Origin: an uncultured Clostridium sp.
Lineage (GTDB): Bacteria > Bacillota > Clostridia > Lachnospirales > Lachnospiraceae
Assembly: GCA_946498245.1 (NCBI GenBank)
Contig: CAMMNN010000010.1
Location: 28,135-92,134, forward strand
Direction: 5' to 3'
Length of the DNA: 64,000 nt
In this document: piece after piece, positions 16,632 to 25,673 of the stretch
Position numbering within the stretch: the first letter of the stretch is position 1
Layout of the letters: each line of letters begins with the position of its first letter
Made by a program: the position numbers and the translations under genes
Notes under the pieces: generated by a model
The model's database searches: none
What the model was told of the DNA's origin: nothing
The model's input: the letters and a program-made list of their open reading frames with translations, nothing else

Positions 16632-18941
16632 TTAGGAGGGTTCCGTCGCATGGACGGGAAACTGAACGCTGGCTTTAAATAAATCGCCGTCAATGGTAAG
16701 GGTAAAAACGCCGTTTTGAAGACGGGTAAGGCTTTGGGCTATGGACAGACCAAGACCGCTGCCTTCTGTAGTACGGGAGGAATCGCCGCGGACAAAACGT
16801 TCTGTCAATTCTTCGCCGGTGATATTCAGCGGATGCTCTGAAATGTTTTTCATAGTAAAAACAACATGATTATCTTCCTGAATAATATCAACGTAAATGC
16901 GGCTGTGGGCCATTGCATATTTGTAGGCATTATTGTACAGATTTTCCAAGACTCTCCACAGACAGCCGCCGTCAGCCTGAATAATAATGGCTTTATCCGG
17001 CAGATTGCTGACGAGAGTGAGATCTCTGAGAGCGAATTTTTCTTCAAATTCTCCGTTGGACTGTTGAACCAATTCTACAAAATCAATATCCGTTATTTCC
17101 AATTTTAAATTGCCGGAGCTGGCTTTGGATGCCTCAACCAAATCCTCCGTTAAGGTTTTCAGGCGAAGGGATTTTTGCTCCAAAACGTCCAAATACTCCT
17201 GAATACGGGGGTTTTGTATATTTTCCCGCTTTATAAGCCCGACATAATTGATAATGGATGTCAGGGGCGTCTTTAAATCGTGAGATACATTGGTAATCAG
17301 ATCCGTCTTCATTCGCTCACTTTTTACACGTTCCTGGATAGCCGTATCCAAGCCGCTTCCAATGCTGTTAATATGCTCCGCAATAACCCGTTCCCTTCCG
17401 CTGAACTCGTCGAGATTTACGCAGTAACGGGTATCGCCGCCGGATATATTAAAAATAGCTTCGTTAATTTTATCCTGCTGCATTACTTTTTGGATCAGAG
17501 TATGAAAAATCCAAATATCCATGGCAGCCCATAAAAAGATAATGAAAAGGAACAGGGCTTTATACAGCAGCGTGCTCAGGCTGCCGGACAGGTAGGCGGC
17601 AACAAAGGCAAAGAGCAGGTTAATAGCCAGAAATCCCAGATAGAGATAAATCAGGGAAGAAGCTCTTTTGGCGGACAGAAGATATTTCCGGGTGTCCGCA
17701 ATAACCCTTCGGATAAGGCTGCGTTTCCAGAGAAAACCGCCCTTATACTGGCGTATATAACTTAAAATGCAGGAAAGGCCGAGGCCGTACACGACAATAC
17801 TGTCCAGAAGCTTTTCAATAAATCCAAGGTCTTTGGTATAAAAGAACATTTCCGCAAATGGTATGGCGAGAACTCTCACCAGATACAATCCGCCCAGACA
17901 CAGGAAGAAAGAAAGCAGAAAGAAAAGCTCCGCCGGAAGCCGGTCAAAACGGTACAGAGACAGGGCCCCTTTTTCAAGGTCTTTCCAGGCCGTATACCGC
18001 GCCATGAAGCCGAAGCTGACAAGGCACCCTGCAAAGCCCGAAATCAGGAAGATAAGCCCTTTAATATACCAATTTTTAGCGTTTAAAAAGTGCCTGTTGG
18101 CTTCAAAGTATGCGTCCTCCGCCGGATAGCTGGTGTCCACTGCCGCCAGAAATGTCCCTCCGCCGCCAGAATAAGGGTTATACTCATCCAGTTCTACGGG
18201 GATATAAAGAGGAGCTTCCGCCAAGTTATAGCTTCCCTGAAGGGAAGAGAGGGAATAAATTGCGTAGCGCCCCTGCTGGCGAAACTCGTCGGTAGTAATA
18301 TCGGTGTTGGTATACATGAGAGGCTTAATATCGTAAGAATCCGATTCCCAGTAAGAGAGTAAAAAGTGAAAATTGCTGGGAGCCTCAATAAGATTATAGT
18401 ATACATAAGAGTATTCAGCCAGACAGGACAGAACTTCATAAGACAGATCCGTCATGGTCATATAGGCGTCAATAGGCTCCGCATACTGAGGCTCCGGATC
18501 ATAGGACTTCCACTCTACAAGAAGGGGTTCTTCGTCTTCAAAATTTTCTTCCGGAACGGGAACTTCTTGAATGGACCAGTTTTTGTCTAGGACAAATCCA
18601 TGGGCTTCAGCATAGTCTATCATATATTCCAGGGAATAGGTCTGCTCATTGTCGGGATTCCCGTCGCTGACAGTGACAACGGATTTGGTCATATCCGGTT
18701 TATGGTTGGTTTCAAAGGCCTCCCGGTATTTTGAATATTGAAACACAGCGTCGACATCTCTGGCAAATTGATCCAAAAAAGCGCTGGTATCGTCATAAGT
18801 GCTGCTTTTCAGCCAGTTAATTCCTTTTCCATAATCAGAATTAGAATAAATCAGGCATATGCCGGCCAAGGCAAGAATAAAGAAAAACACATGAAAAGCA
18901 GCAGGGGCTGTGCGTTTGTTAATGATGGGTAAATGCTTCAT
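16632..18941 (-). CDS. Sensor histidine kinase with large extracytoplasmic domain
   Basis: 769-residue membrane kinase, partner of the response regulator just upstream. Helix 1 (about 15-35) is followed by an extracytoplasmic domain of about 255 residues, then a block of about five membrane helices (about 295-490). The phospho-acceptor is H554 in NVSHDLKTPLTS. The ATP-binding domain has the N box ENLYNNAYKYA and the G box GSGLGLSIAQSL. The membrane layout suggests sensing of an envelope signal, but the ligand is unknown. No resistance or transport gene is adjacent. It starts 14 nt after the regulator stops. Confidence 0.9.
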   Translation of the reverse strand: MKHLPIINKRTAPAAFHVFFFILALAGICLIYSNSDYGKGINWLKSSTYDDTSAFLDQFARDVDAVFQYSKYREAFETNHKPDMTKSVVTVSDGNPDNEQTYSLEYMIDYAEAHGFVLDKNWSIQEVPVPEENFEDEEPLLVEWKSYDPEPQYAEPIDAYMTMTDLSYEVLSCLAEYSYVYYNLIEAPSNFHFLLSYWESDSYDIKPLMYTNTDITTDEFRQQGRYAIYSLSSLQGSYNLAEAPLYIPVELDEYNPYSGGGGTFLAAVDTSYPAEDAYFEANRHFLNAKNWYIKGLIFLISGFAGCLVSFGFMARYTAWKDLEKGALSLYRFDRLPAELFFLLSFFLCLGGLYLVRVLAIPFAEMFFYTKDLGFIEKLLDSIVVYGLGLSCILSYIRQYKGGFLWKRSLIRRVIADTRKYLLSAKRASSLIYLYLGFLAINLLFAFVAAYLSGSLSTLLYKALFLFIIFLWAAMDIWIFHTLIQKVMQQDKINEAIFNISGGDTRYCVNLDEFSGRERVIAEHINSIGSGLDTAIQERVKSERMKTDLITNVSHDLKTPLTSIINYVGLIKRENIQNPRIQEYLDVLEQKSLRLKTLTEDLVEASKASSGNLKLEITDIDFVELVQQSNGEFEEKFALRDLTLVSNLPDKAIIIQADGGCLWRVLENLYNNAYKYAMAHSRIYVDIIQEDNHVVFTMKNISEHPLNITGEELTERFVRGDSSRTTEGSGLGLSIAQSLTRLQNGVFTLTIDGDLFKASVQFPVHATEPS

Positions 18942-18955
18942 AACCGTGCCTGCCT

Positions 18956-19651
18956 TTACTGTTTTTCGATCTTATATCCTACGCCCCAGACGACTTTCAA
19001 ATACCGCGGCTCTCTGGGATTGATCTCGATTTTTTCCCGAATATGACGGATATGTACAGCTACGGTATTATCTGCGCCAATAGCTTCCTCGTTCCATATC
19101 TGCTGGTAAATTTCATCAATGGAAAAAACCTTGCCGGCATTTTTTACCAGGAGAAGCAGGATATTGTACTCAATAGGAGTGAGTTTAATAGGTTCTCCAT
19201 CTACAGTTACTTCTTTCGTATCATCATTGATCTGCAGGCCGCCGCACCGGTAAATCTGGCCGGAGCTCTGTTGGGAAACATTTCCCAGAAGCGTATAGCG
19301 CCTGATCTGAGACTTTACCCGGGCTACTAATTCCAGGGGATTAAAAGGCTTTGTAATATAATCATCGGCGCCAATATTAAGGCCGAGAATCTTATCGGCA
19401 TCCTCAGATTTCGCGGACAGAATAATAATAGGAATACTGCTGGTTTCTCTGACCTTCAGCGTGGTCCGGATTCCGTCAAGACCGGGCATCATGACGTCTA
19501 AAATCATTAAATCTACAGGATTATCCTCTAAAAGTTCCAGGGCTTCAGCACCGTCGTAGGCTCTGATTACCTGAAAGCCTTCGCCGGTCAGATAAATATC
19601 AATGGCATCTACAATCTGCCTGTCATCATCGCAAACTAAAATAGTGGCCAT
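18956..19651 (-). CDS. OmpR/PhoB family response regulator
   Basis: 231-residue DNA-binding regulator. The receiver domain (1-120) has the acidic triad CDDD near residue 9, the phospho-acceptor D52 in LMILDVMMPG, and the conserved K81 after ILSA; the TKPFNPLELVARV segment ends the domain. The C-terminal winged helix (about 135-231) has LTPIEYNILLLLVKNAGKVF and the recognition region NTVAVHIRHIREKIE typical of PhoB. Transcribed with the histidine kinase. ATG with an AAGGAGG site. Confidence 0.94.
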   Translation of the reverse strand: MATILVCDDDRQIVDAIDIYLTGEGFQVIRAYDGAEALELLEDNPVDLMILDVMMPGLDGIRTTLKVRETSSIPIIILSAKSEDADKILGLNIGADDYITKPFNPLELVARVKSQIRRYTLLGNVSQQSSGQIYRCGGLQINDDTKEVTVDGEPIKLTPIEYNILLLLVKNAGKVFSIDEIYQQIWNEEAIGADNTVAVHIRHIREKIEINPREPRYLKVVWGVGYKIEKQ

Positions 19652-19777
19652 AGCGTTCCCTCCTTGCCATAATAATCAGTTTCATTATACAACGGGTTAA
19701 TTAGAAAAGTACATTACTTTTTCCTTACATTTCATTTGGGGAACAAGAAAGCGGATTTTGAAGAAAATCTGAGGCAA

Positions 19778-19812
19778 TAACGGGCGAAACACAATCTGCG
19801 CTGCGCCCGTTA
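19778..19812 (-). terminator. Possible terminator after glgB
   Basis: AACGGGCG and CGCCCGTT form an 8-bp GC-rich stem directly after the glgB stop codon. No T-run follows on the leftward strand, so it may be only partly effective. Confidence 0.4.
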
Positions 19813-19842
19813 TAAAGAGGAAATGAAAATCAAAAAGTATAA

Positions 19843-21753
19843 TCAAAACCGGAAGATAGCTGCCCCATAGGGGGGAAGGGGATAGGCGAAGGAGTAGGGC
19901 TGACCGTCACATTCTCCTTTTGAGGAGCGGTAGCCGGGGCAGGCCGCCGCCGGGTACATTCCGTGCTCACTGTCCAAAAGCAAGGTAAACTTCCCTCGTT
20001 TTGGAACCCCTACCCGATAGTCCGGACGGGCTACCGGGGTAAAGTTAATGATGAACAGAAGATTCTTTTTGCCGGTTTCGTCACGGCGGATAAAGCTGAA
20101 AATGCTTCTGTCGCCGTCATTGGCATTGATCCACTGGAATCCGTTCCAGTCATTATCCAGACTGTACAAGGCCGGATATTTACGGTAAAGATGAAGGAGA
20201 TCCTTTACATAGCTCTGAAGCTCCGCGTGTTTTTCTTCGCCCAGAAGGTACCAGTCCAGAGACACCTTTTCGTCCCATTCGTGCCATTGCGCAAAATCCT
20301 GTCCCATAAAAAGCAGCTTCTTGCCGGGATGGCCCATCATAAATGTGTATCCGGCCTTCAGGTTTGCAAATTTGTCGTCGTAAAGACCGGGCATTTTATT
20401 GATCATAGAACACTTTAAATGGACGACTTCATCATGAGACAGCACAAGGATGAAGTTTTCGCTGGTAAAATAAGTAAGGCCGAAAGTCATTTTATTGTGG
20501 TTGTATTTGCGGAAATAGGGATCCAGCTTCATGTACTCCAGGAAGTCATGCATCCAGCCCATATTCCATTTAAAAGAAAATCCAAGGCCATCGTCTTCCG
20601 GACGGTGGGTGACCTTAGGCCAAGCCGTTGATTCCTCAGCAATCATAATGGCGCCGTTCTTACGTCCTAAAAGGACACTGTTTAAGTGTTTGAAAAATTC
20701 AATGGCATCCAGGTTCTGATTGCCGCCGTACTGGTTGGGGAGCCATTCGCCGTCCCGCCTGCCGTAGTCCAGGTACAGCATGGAAGCGACAGCGTCTACC
20801 CGAAGGCCGTCTACATGGAATTTTTCAACCCAGTAAATGGCGTTGGCAATGAGAAAATTTTTGACCTCATTTTTTCCAAAATCAAAGACCTTAGTGCCCC
20901 AGTCAGGGTGTTCGCCGCGCCGGGGATCGGCATATTCGTAAAGCGGCTGGCCGTCAAAATCGGCTAAACCGTGGGCGTCTCTTGGAAAATGGGCAGGAAC
21001 CCAGTCCAGAATAACGCCAATGCCATGTTTATGCAGATAATTGACAAAATACATAAAATCTTTGGGAGAACCGTAACGGGAGGTGGGCGCAAAATAGCCG
21101 GTAACCTGATACCCCCAGGATCCGTCGAAGGGATGCTCCGCAATTCCCATCAGCTCTACGTGGGTATACCCCATTTCTTTTACGTAAGCAGCCAATTCCT
21201 GGGCCGCTTCTTTGTATGTATAATAACCGTCTTTTTCAGGCCGGTTCTTTTTCCGCCAGGATCCGAGATGGACTTCATAAATGCTCATGGGAGATTTCAC
21301 CGGTTCTTTTTGAGGCCGTTCTTCCATCCATTTGCTGTCGGTCCATTTGAATCCGTCAATATCGGCGGAAACGGAGGCGGTGCCTGGGCGAAATTCTGCG
21401 CTGAAAGCATAGGGATCCGCTTTAAAAAGGACTTTTCCGCCTTTTGTGGTAATGGCATATTTGTAAAGCTGCCCCGTTTTCATTTTGGGAATAAATATTT
21501 CCCAAATTCCGGAATCTTCCAAAACCTCCATGGGATTGGCATCGGGATTCCAGTCGTTAAAGTCGCCGACAAGGCTGACTTTTTCCGCATGGGGAGCCCA
21601 AACGGCAAAGTACATACCATCCTGCTTTTTGTAAGTTTTGGGGTGGCAGCCCAGTTTTTCAAAGATTTCGTAGTGAGTGCCTTGACCGAAGAGGTACCGA
21701 TCCATATCTGTAATAAATCCGGTACCGGCTTGTTTTGTTTTTTTCCGCGGCAT
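19843..21753 (-). CDS. glgB: 1,4-alpha-glucan branching enzyme
   Basis: Introduces alpha-1,6 branches into glycogen (EC 2.4.1.18). A CBM48 domain (about 25-130; YFAVWAPHAEKVSLVGDFN) precedes the GH13 barrel. The catalytic residues are D320 in HVDGLRVDAVASM, E373 in MIAEESTAW and D441 in VLSHDEVVH. The ELMGIAEHPFDGSWGYQVTG and DWVPAHFPRD motifs are diagnostic. 636 residues, ending in an all-beta C-terminal domain. It follows an alpha-amylase family gene by 21 nt, so the two form a glucan module; the other glg genes are not in the window. Confidence 0.95.
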   Translation of the reverse strand: MPRKKTKQAGTGFITDMDRYLFGQGTHYEIFEKLGCHPKTYKKQDGMYFAVWAPHAEKVSLVGDFNDWNPDANPMEVLEDSGIWEIFIPKMKTGQLYKYAITTKGGKVLFKADPYAFSAEFRPGTASVSADIDGFKWTDSKWMEERPQKEPVKSPMSIYEVHLGSWRKKNRPEKDGYYTYKEAAQELAAYVKEMGYTHVELMGIAEHPFDGSWGYQVTGYFAPTSRYGSPKDFMYFVNYLHKHGIGVILDWVPAHFPRDAHGLADFDGQPLYEYADPRRGEHPDWGTKVFDFGKNEVKNFLIANAIYWVEKFHVDGLRVDAVASMLYLDYGRRDGEWLPNQYGGNQNLDAIEFFKHLNSVLLGRKNGAIMIAEESTAWPKVTHRPEDDGLGFSFKWNMGWMHDFLEYMKLDPYFRKYNHNKMTFGLTYFTSENFILVLSHDEVVHLKCSMINKMPGLYDDKFANLKAGYTFMMGHPGKKLLFMGQDFAQWHEWDEKVSLDWYLLGEEKHAELQSYVKDLLHLYRKYPALYSLDNDWNGFQWINANDGDRSIFSFIRRDETGKKNLLFIINFTPVARPDYRVGVPKRGKFTLLLDSEHGMYPAAACPGYRSSKGECDGQPYSFAYPLPPYGAAIFRF

Positions 21754-21774
21754 GATGATTCCTCCCTTCTGCCT

Positions 21775-23109
21775 TTAATCCTGACATAGCTTTAAAATGG
21801 TTCCGCTGCAAGGCCCTAAAGACAGAGTAATTTTCTTATCTGTTACCGGTATGGTAAGGCCGGTAAAAAGGTCAACGGCTTCTTTGGCTGAAACAGGAAC
21901 CGGTATAGTAAGGACTGCGTCATTGCCGTCATTGTTGACGGCGGAAATAATAGAAGATTCCTGACCGTGGCGGGCAAAGGCGTATTGCCGGTTGGTCAGA
22001 AGCAGTTCCTGATAACGGCCATGGTGCAGAGCTTCCTGCTCCTGATGGATTTTTCCTAAAAGGGCAATCTGATCCGTAAGCTCACAGTGCCGTTCTGCGT
22101 CCTCCTTTGCAGAAAGGGCGGGACGGAGGGCTTCGTCGCTCCAATTGGTTCTCCGGCCTTCGACGGCCCACTCGCCGCCGTAATAGATAGAAGGAATGCC
22201 GGGGAGAGTAAAGAGACAAAGGTAAACGGGAAACAAGTGCTTTGGGTTTTTTAATTTGCTGGCAATCCGATCTTCGTCATGGTTGTCCACAAAGGTATAC
22301 AGATCCCGTCCAATGGCCTCCAGCCGCCGGACATTATGGGCGATTTCAAAGAAGTTGCAGTCGTTGAAACCGGAGTAGAGGCTTTTATGAAGTTCGTAAT
22401 TGGTAACGGAATGGAGCATTTTAGGATTTACCCAACGGGAATAGTCACCGTGAATCACTTCCCCCATAAGCCAAAAATCTTCCTTCATTTTTTCTGTTTC
22501 CCGGCGAAGCTCCTCCATAAAGCCGAAATCCAGAACATTGGCGCAGTCTAAGCGGATGCCGTCAATGTCAAATTCGCTAATCCAAAAGCGAATGACATCG
22601 AAAAGGTACCTGCGAACCTCAGGATTTTGAAGATTGAGGCAGGGAAGAGAAAAATGGCCCTGCCATGCATCGTAGCCAAAAGGATCGCCCATGGGACTGT
22701 TCCAGCCGAAATTGACTCCCCGGTACCAGTCTTTATATGGAGAATCCCATCGTTTTTGCCGTATGTCCTGAAAAGCAAAAAAATCTCTTCCGGTATGGTT
22801 GAAAACGCCATCTACGACGACTTTTATGCCGGAGTCGTGGCAAAGCCGGGTAAAGCGGGCAAAATCGTTATTGTCACCTAAACGGCGGTCCACTTGCTTA
22901 TAGTCCCAAGTGTCGTATCCATGGGTGGTGGACTGGAAAAGGGGGCCGATATAAATTGCTGTACATCCTAGGGAACGGATGTGGGGAATCCACTGTTCCA
23001 GATCGTGGAACCGGTGAACAATTTGGTTCTCACGGTTTTCTTTGGGAGCTCCCGTCATCCCCAAGGGGTACATATGGTAAAATACACTTTTTTCATACCA
23101 GGCATTCAT
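21775..23109 (-). CDS. Alpha-amylase family (GH13) glucan hydrolase, intracellular
   Basis: 444-residue GH13 enzyme without a signal peptide, so probably active on cytosolic maltodextrins or glycogen branches. The barrel motifs are VVDGVFNHTG (region I), DGIRLDCANVL with the nucleophile D188 (region II), the acid/base E217 in LMGEVIHG (region III) and D278 in FVDNHDED (region IV). A C-terminal beta domain follows. Substrate (alpha-amylase, cyclomaltodextrinase-like or oligo-glucosidase) cannot be read from sequence. Upstream of glgB in the same direction. Confidence 0.85.
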   Translation of the reverse strand: MNAWYEKSVFYHMYPLGMTGAPKENRENQIVHRFHDLEQWIPHIRSLGCTAIYIGPLFQSTTHGYDTWDYKQVDRRLGDNNDFARFTRLCHDSGIKVVVDGVFNHTGRDFFAFQDIRQKRWDSPYKDWYRGVNFGWNSPMGDPFGYDAWQGHFSLPCLNLQNPEVRRYLFDVIRFWISEFDIDGIRLDCANVLDFGFMEELRRETEKMKEDFWLMGEVIHGDYSRWVNPKMLHSVTNYELHKSLYSGFNDCNFFEIAHNVRRLEAIGRDLYTFVDNHDEDRIASKLKNPKHLFPVYLCLFTLPGIPSIYYGGEWAVEGRRTNWSDEALRPALSAKEDAERHCELTDQIALLGKIHQEQEALHHGRYQELLLTNRQYAFARHGQESSIISAVNNDGNDAVLTIPVPVSAKEAVDLFTGLTIPVTDKKITLSLGPCSGTILKLCQD

Positions 23110-23163
23110 TGGTGCTTATCCTCCTAAACATTGATGCCGGAATCCGCTTAAAAGACGGCGGAA

Positions 23164-23382
23164 TCAGGCTGTTTCCTGATTTTTTAGCCTTCTCAGGAGA
23201 AATTGGTAACGCAGTTGGGCTGCGTTTAATTCATAAATATAACAGTCGATAAGGGTGGGATCCACAACCTGTTCAAACTGATTCTGCGCAGATAAAATAG
23301 CGCGTTTGCTTCGCTCGATTTCCGTCCGGAGAAGCTGGTTTTCCACGGAAAAGGACGTATTCTTTTTCTTTAAGCCAATCAT
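23164..23382 (-). CDS. DUF2508 (YaaL-like) protein
   Basis: 72-residue helical protein with the family pattern VDPTLIDCYIYELNAAQLRYQFLL. Found in many Firmicutes, often near recR or sporulation genes. Here it is the gene just before the GH13 enzyme, and nothing in the context explains it. Function unknown. Confidence 0.7.
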   Translation of the reverse strand: MIGLKKKNTSFSVENQLLRTEIERSKRAILSAQNQFEQVVDPTLIDCYIYELNAAQLRYQFLLRRLKNQETA

Positions 23383-23437
23383 TGCATCATCTCCCAGATT
23401 TTAATATTCATAGTATACCTGGGAAATGGAAAATTAT

Positions 23438-23773
23438 TCATAAAAAAGACTCCGGAAAGATCTCCTGAACCATTTGGCCAAGTTTCATTAGCTGGCGGGT
23501 AGGTTCCCGGACTGTAAGGAAATAGATGTTGGCTGTGCCCTCCTGCCGGGAGGAAATAAACCCGGCGTCCTTTAAAATTTTAAGGTGATGGGAAACCGCA
23601 GGGCGGGAGAGATTAGTCTTTTGTGTAATTTCATTGACATTCATCCCGGACTGGTCAGTAAAGAAAGAATTGGACAATGCATTGACGATTGCCAGTCTGA
23701 CCTCATCACCCAGAGCGATGAAAAGCGGCATACAAGCCTGAAATTGATCTTTTAAATCAGCCAGATCGCTCAT
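23438..23773 (-). CDS. ArsR family transcriptional regulator
   Basis: 111-residue winged-helix protein. The HTH region TNLSRPAVSHHLKILKDAGF and the wing SSRQEGTANIYFLTV are typical ArsR. The family's metal-binding cysteine box in the recognition helix is absent (no ELCVCDL-type motif; the only Cys is near residue 14), so a non-metal signal is likelier. ATG with an AGGAGG site. It lies divergent from the tad operon promoter and could act on it, but that is inference from position only. Confidence 0.85.
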   Translation of the reverse strand: MSDLADLKDQFQACMPLFIALGDEVRLAIVNALSNSFFTDQSGMNVNEITQKTNLSRPAVSHHLKILKDAGFISSRQEGTANIYFLTVREPTRQLMKLGQMVQEIFPESFL

Positions 23774-23883
23774 ACAGGACCTCCTTTGGTTTAAAAAATT
23801 AAACTAAACATATTTTACCATTGAAGGAACAGTTCGTCAATAAAAATGTACAAAAGTTACAAAAAATAATTTTAAATTAAGGG

Positions 23884-23912
23884 TTGACAAATCGCCCTTT
23901 TGGATGCATAAT
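23884..23912 (+). promoter_or_regulatory. Promoter of the tad pilus operon
   Basis: TTGACA (23884-23889), 17 nt, CATAAT (23907-23912). It lies about 200 nt before the first gene of the operon. Confidence 0.75.
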
Positions 23913-23919
23913 GGTTGTA

Positions 23920-24016
23920 TCATTTCAAAGCACTCCCCGATATTTCAGGGAATCCTGAGTGCAGAAATTTTTCATAAATCTGCCGTAGTCAGCGGCGGAT
24001 CAGCCCGAATCGGGCA
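23920..24016 (+). promoter_or_regulatory. Structured leader of the tad operon
   Basis: Three consecutive hairpins are visible between the promoter and the first gene: GCACTC (23930-23935) with GAGTGC (23957-23962), TCTGCCG (23979-23985) with CGGCGGA (23993-23999), and the GCCCGAATCGGGC palindrome (24003-24015). I do not see the conserved GACGCAAAG or similar cores of c-di-GMP riboswitches. Confidence 0.4.
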
Positions 24017-24111
24017 TGGTATTCCTTTTAATTATATTGCAGTAAAGATACCGGACAGTGAATACAGGACTTTTTGACCGTGTGTCCGGAACAGGGAAGG
24101 AGGAACGCTTT

Positions 24112-24621
24112 ATTGACAATCCCGTTTTGCTGGAGGCAGGGATGCTCCTGTCCGGAGCCGCGGCCTGGGATATGTTTACACATAAAATTCCCAATAAATG
24201 GCTGCTGTTTTGGATTTTTCCGGCTATGATCCGAGGGCCGGAAAATGGCGTCATATTTCTTGCTTATGCTGGGGCCGGAGCCGCAGTGACATTCTTTTTA
24301 TTCTATTTCCGCATGATAGGGGCCGGTGACTGTAAGCTAATGGCACTAATCTGCGGGTATCTGGGGATTCGGCAGGGCTGTCTGGTAATTGCCGCCGGAT
24401 TCGTCATAGGAGCCGTCTGGTCTTTGGAAAAGCTGGTTTTTGAGAAACAGCTAATGGAACGGAGAGCATATCTGGCGGCATGGTTCAGACAAATCATTTA
24501 TACAGGAAAGAAAGCTCCCTATTATCAGCCGCAAAAGGCCGGATATAAGGCTACAGTGCCTTTGGCAGCTTGTATGCTGGGCGGCTTTCTGGCAGCGGTA
24601 TTACTGGGAGCTGTCAAATGA
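24112..24621 (+). CDS. Prepilin peptidase (A24 family), first of two in the tad locus
   Basis: Membrane aspartyl protease that cleaves pilin leaders. The catalytic aspartates are in AWDMFTHKIPN and in GAGDCKLM, which matches the GxGD signature. About six hydrophobic segments. Start uncertain: AAGGAGG (24097-24103) is correctly spaced for an in-frame ATT at 24112, giving a full first helix. The next in-frame ATG is 24142 (GGAGG 5 nt upstream), and the open frame reaches back to a GTG at 24058 without a ribosome binding site. First gene of the tad operon. Confidence 0.75.
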   Translation: MDNPVLLEAGMLLSGAAAWDMFTHKIPNKWLLFWIFPAMIRGPENGVIFLAYAGAGAAVTFFLFYFRMIGAGDCKLMALICGYLGIRQGCLVIAAGFVIGAVWSLEKLVFEKQLMERRAYLAAWFRQIIYTGKKAPYYQPQKAGYKATVPLAACMLGGFLAAVLLGAVK

Positions 24622-24662
24622 CTTTTTGTAAAAAATACGGTTAATGGAGGATAAGTAACTTA

Positions 24663-25673
24663 ATGAAACGTGTAATAGCAGTTTATGATGTAGACCCTTT
24701 TTATGCTGATCGTTTTGCTAAAGTAGCAAATCAGAAAGAAGCGGTGCCTTTTACCGTCATCGCTTTTACTTCTGTAGAACGGCTGAAAAGATACATGGAG
24801 GAAAATTCTGTGGAAATTTTATTGGTAGATGCAGGGGCGCGGGAGATGGTAAAGGATCTTCCGGCCCGCCAGATTTTAACTCTGTCAGACGGGGAACTGC
24901 AGCCAGTGGAGGGCGGTATTGCCAGCATCTACAAGTACCAGTCTGCAGAAGGAATTTTGAGAGAGGTTATGGCAAGCTACGGGGCGGCTCCGGAGGAAAG
25001 CCCTGTGGCGGCAGGGGTTCCCAGCACGCTAATAGGGGTTTATTCTCCGGTAAACCGCTGCCTTAAAACGTCATTTTGTCTGGCTTTGGGACAGATTATG
25101 GCCAGAGAACAGAAAGTGCTCTACTTAAATTTAGAGGATTGCTCTGCTATGGCAAAACTAATGCCGGAAAGCTTTAAAGGGGATTTGTCCGATGCCTTTT
25201 ATTATTACCGGCAGGGAAATTACAACTGGGTGAAACTGGCTACCATGGTTTATACATGGGGAAGCCTTGACTATATTGCGCCGGTACGGTATCCGGAGGA
25301 TTTAAGCAGTATGACGTCAGAGGACATAAAAGGATTTTTGATGTGTTTGGCAGGAGAAGGAGTTTATGACTCTGTTATTGTGGACATGGGGCAGTTTGGC
25401 CGCATGGCGGCGGAGATACTGGATAGCTGTCAGATCGTCTATATGCCGGTGAAAGAAGATATTATTTCTGCGGCCAAAATAGAAATTTTTGAAGAGTATC
25501 TGGAGGCATCCGGACGTCAAAAGCTGAAAAAACGAATCCAGAAGCTGAAGCTTCCCTACCACAGCAATTTCAGCCGCCGGGAAGATTATCTGGAGCAGTT
25601 GATATGGGGAGAACTGGGAGATTATGTGCGCCGTTTGCTGAAAGGAAGATTCCATGAACAGGCCGTCGGATAA
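24663..25673 (+). CDS. tadZ: TadZ/CpaE-like pilus localisation ATPase
   Basis: 336-residue protein with an atypical receiver-like N-terminus (about 1-105; VIAVYDVDPFYADRFAKVAN) and a MinD/ParA-like ATPase domain from about 122. The P-loop is degenerate: IGVYSPVNRCLKTSFCLALG keeps the K-T-S end but lacks the signature second lysine. VIVDMGQFG is the Walker B-like strand. TadZ proteins place the secretion machine at the pole or membrane. The gene lies directly before tadA and overlaps it by 20 bp. Confidence 0.75.
   Translation: MKRVIAVYDVDPFYADRFAKVANQKEAVPFTVIAFTSVERLKRYMEENSVEILLVDAGAREMVKDLPARQILTLSDGELQPVEGGIASIYKYQSAEGILREVMASYGAAPEESPVAAGVPSTLIGVYSPVNRCLKTSFCLALGQIMAREQKVLYLNLEDCSAMAKLMPESFKGDLSDAFYYYRQGNYNWVKLATMVYTWGSLDYIAPVRYPEDLSSMTSEDIKGFLMCLAGEGVYDSVIVDMGQFGRMAAEILDSCQIVYMPVKEDIISAAKIEIFEEYLEASGRQKLKKRIQKLKLPYHSNFSRREDYLEQLIWGELGDYVRRLLKGRFHEQAVG

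Noticed and set aside
23912..24112. c-di-GMP riboswitch before the tad operon
   Set aside because: The GACGCAAAG and GCAAA cores of the GEMM class are absent, so only an unassigned structured leader is claimed.
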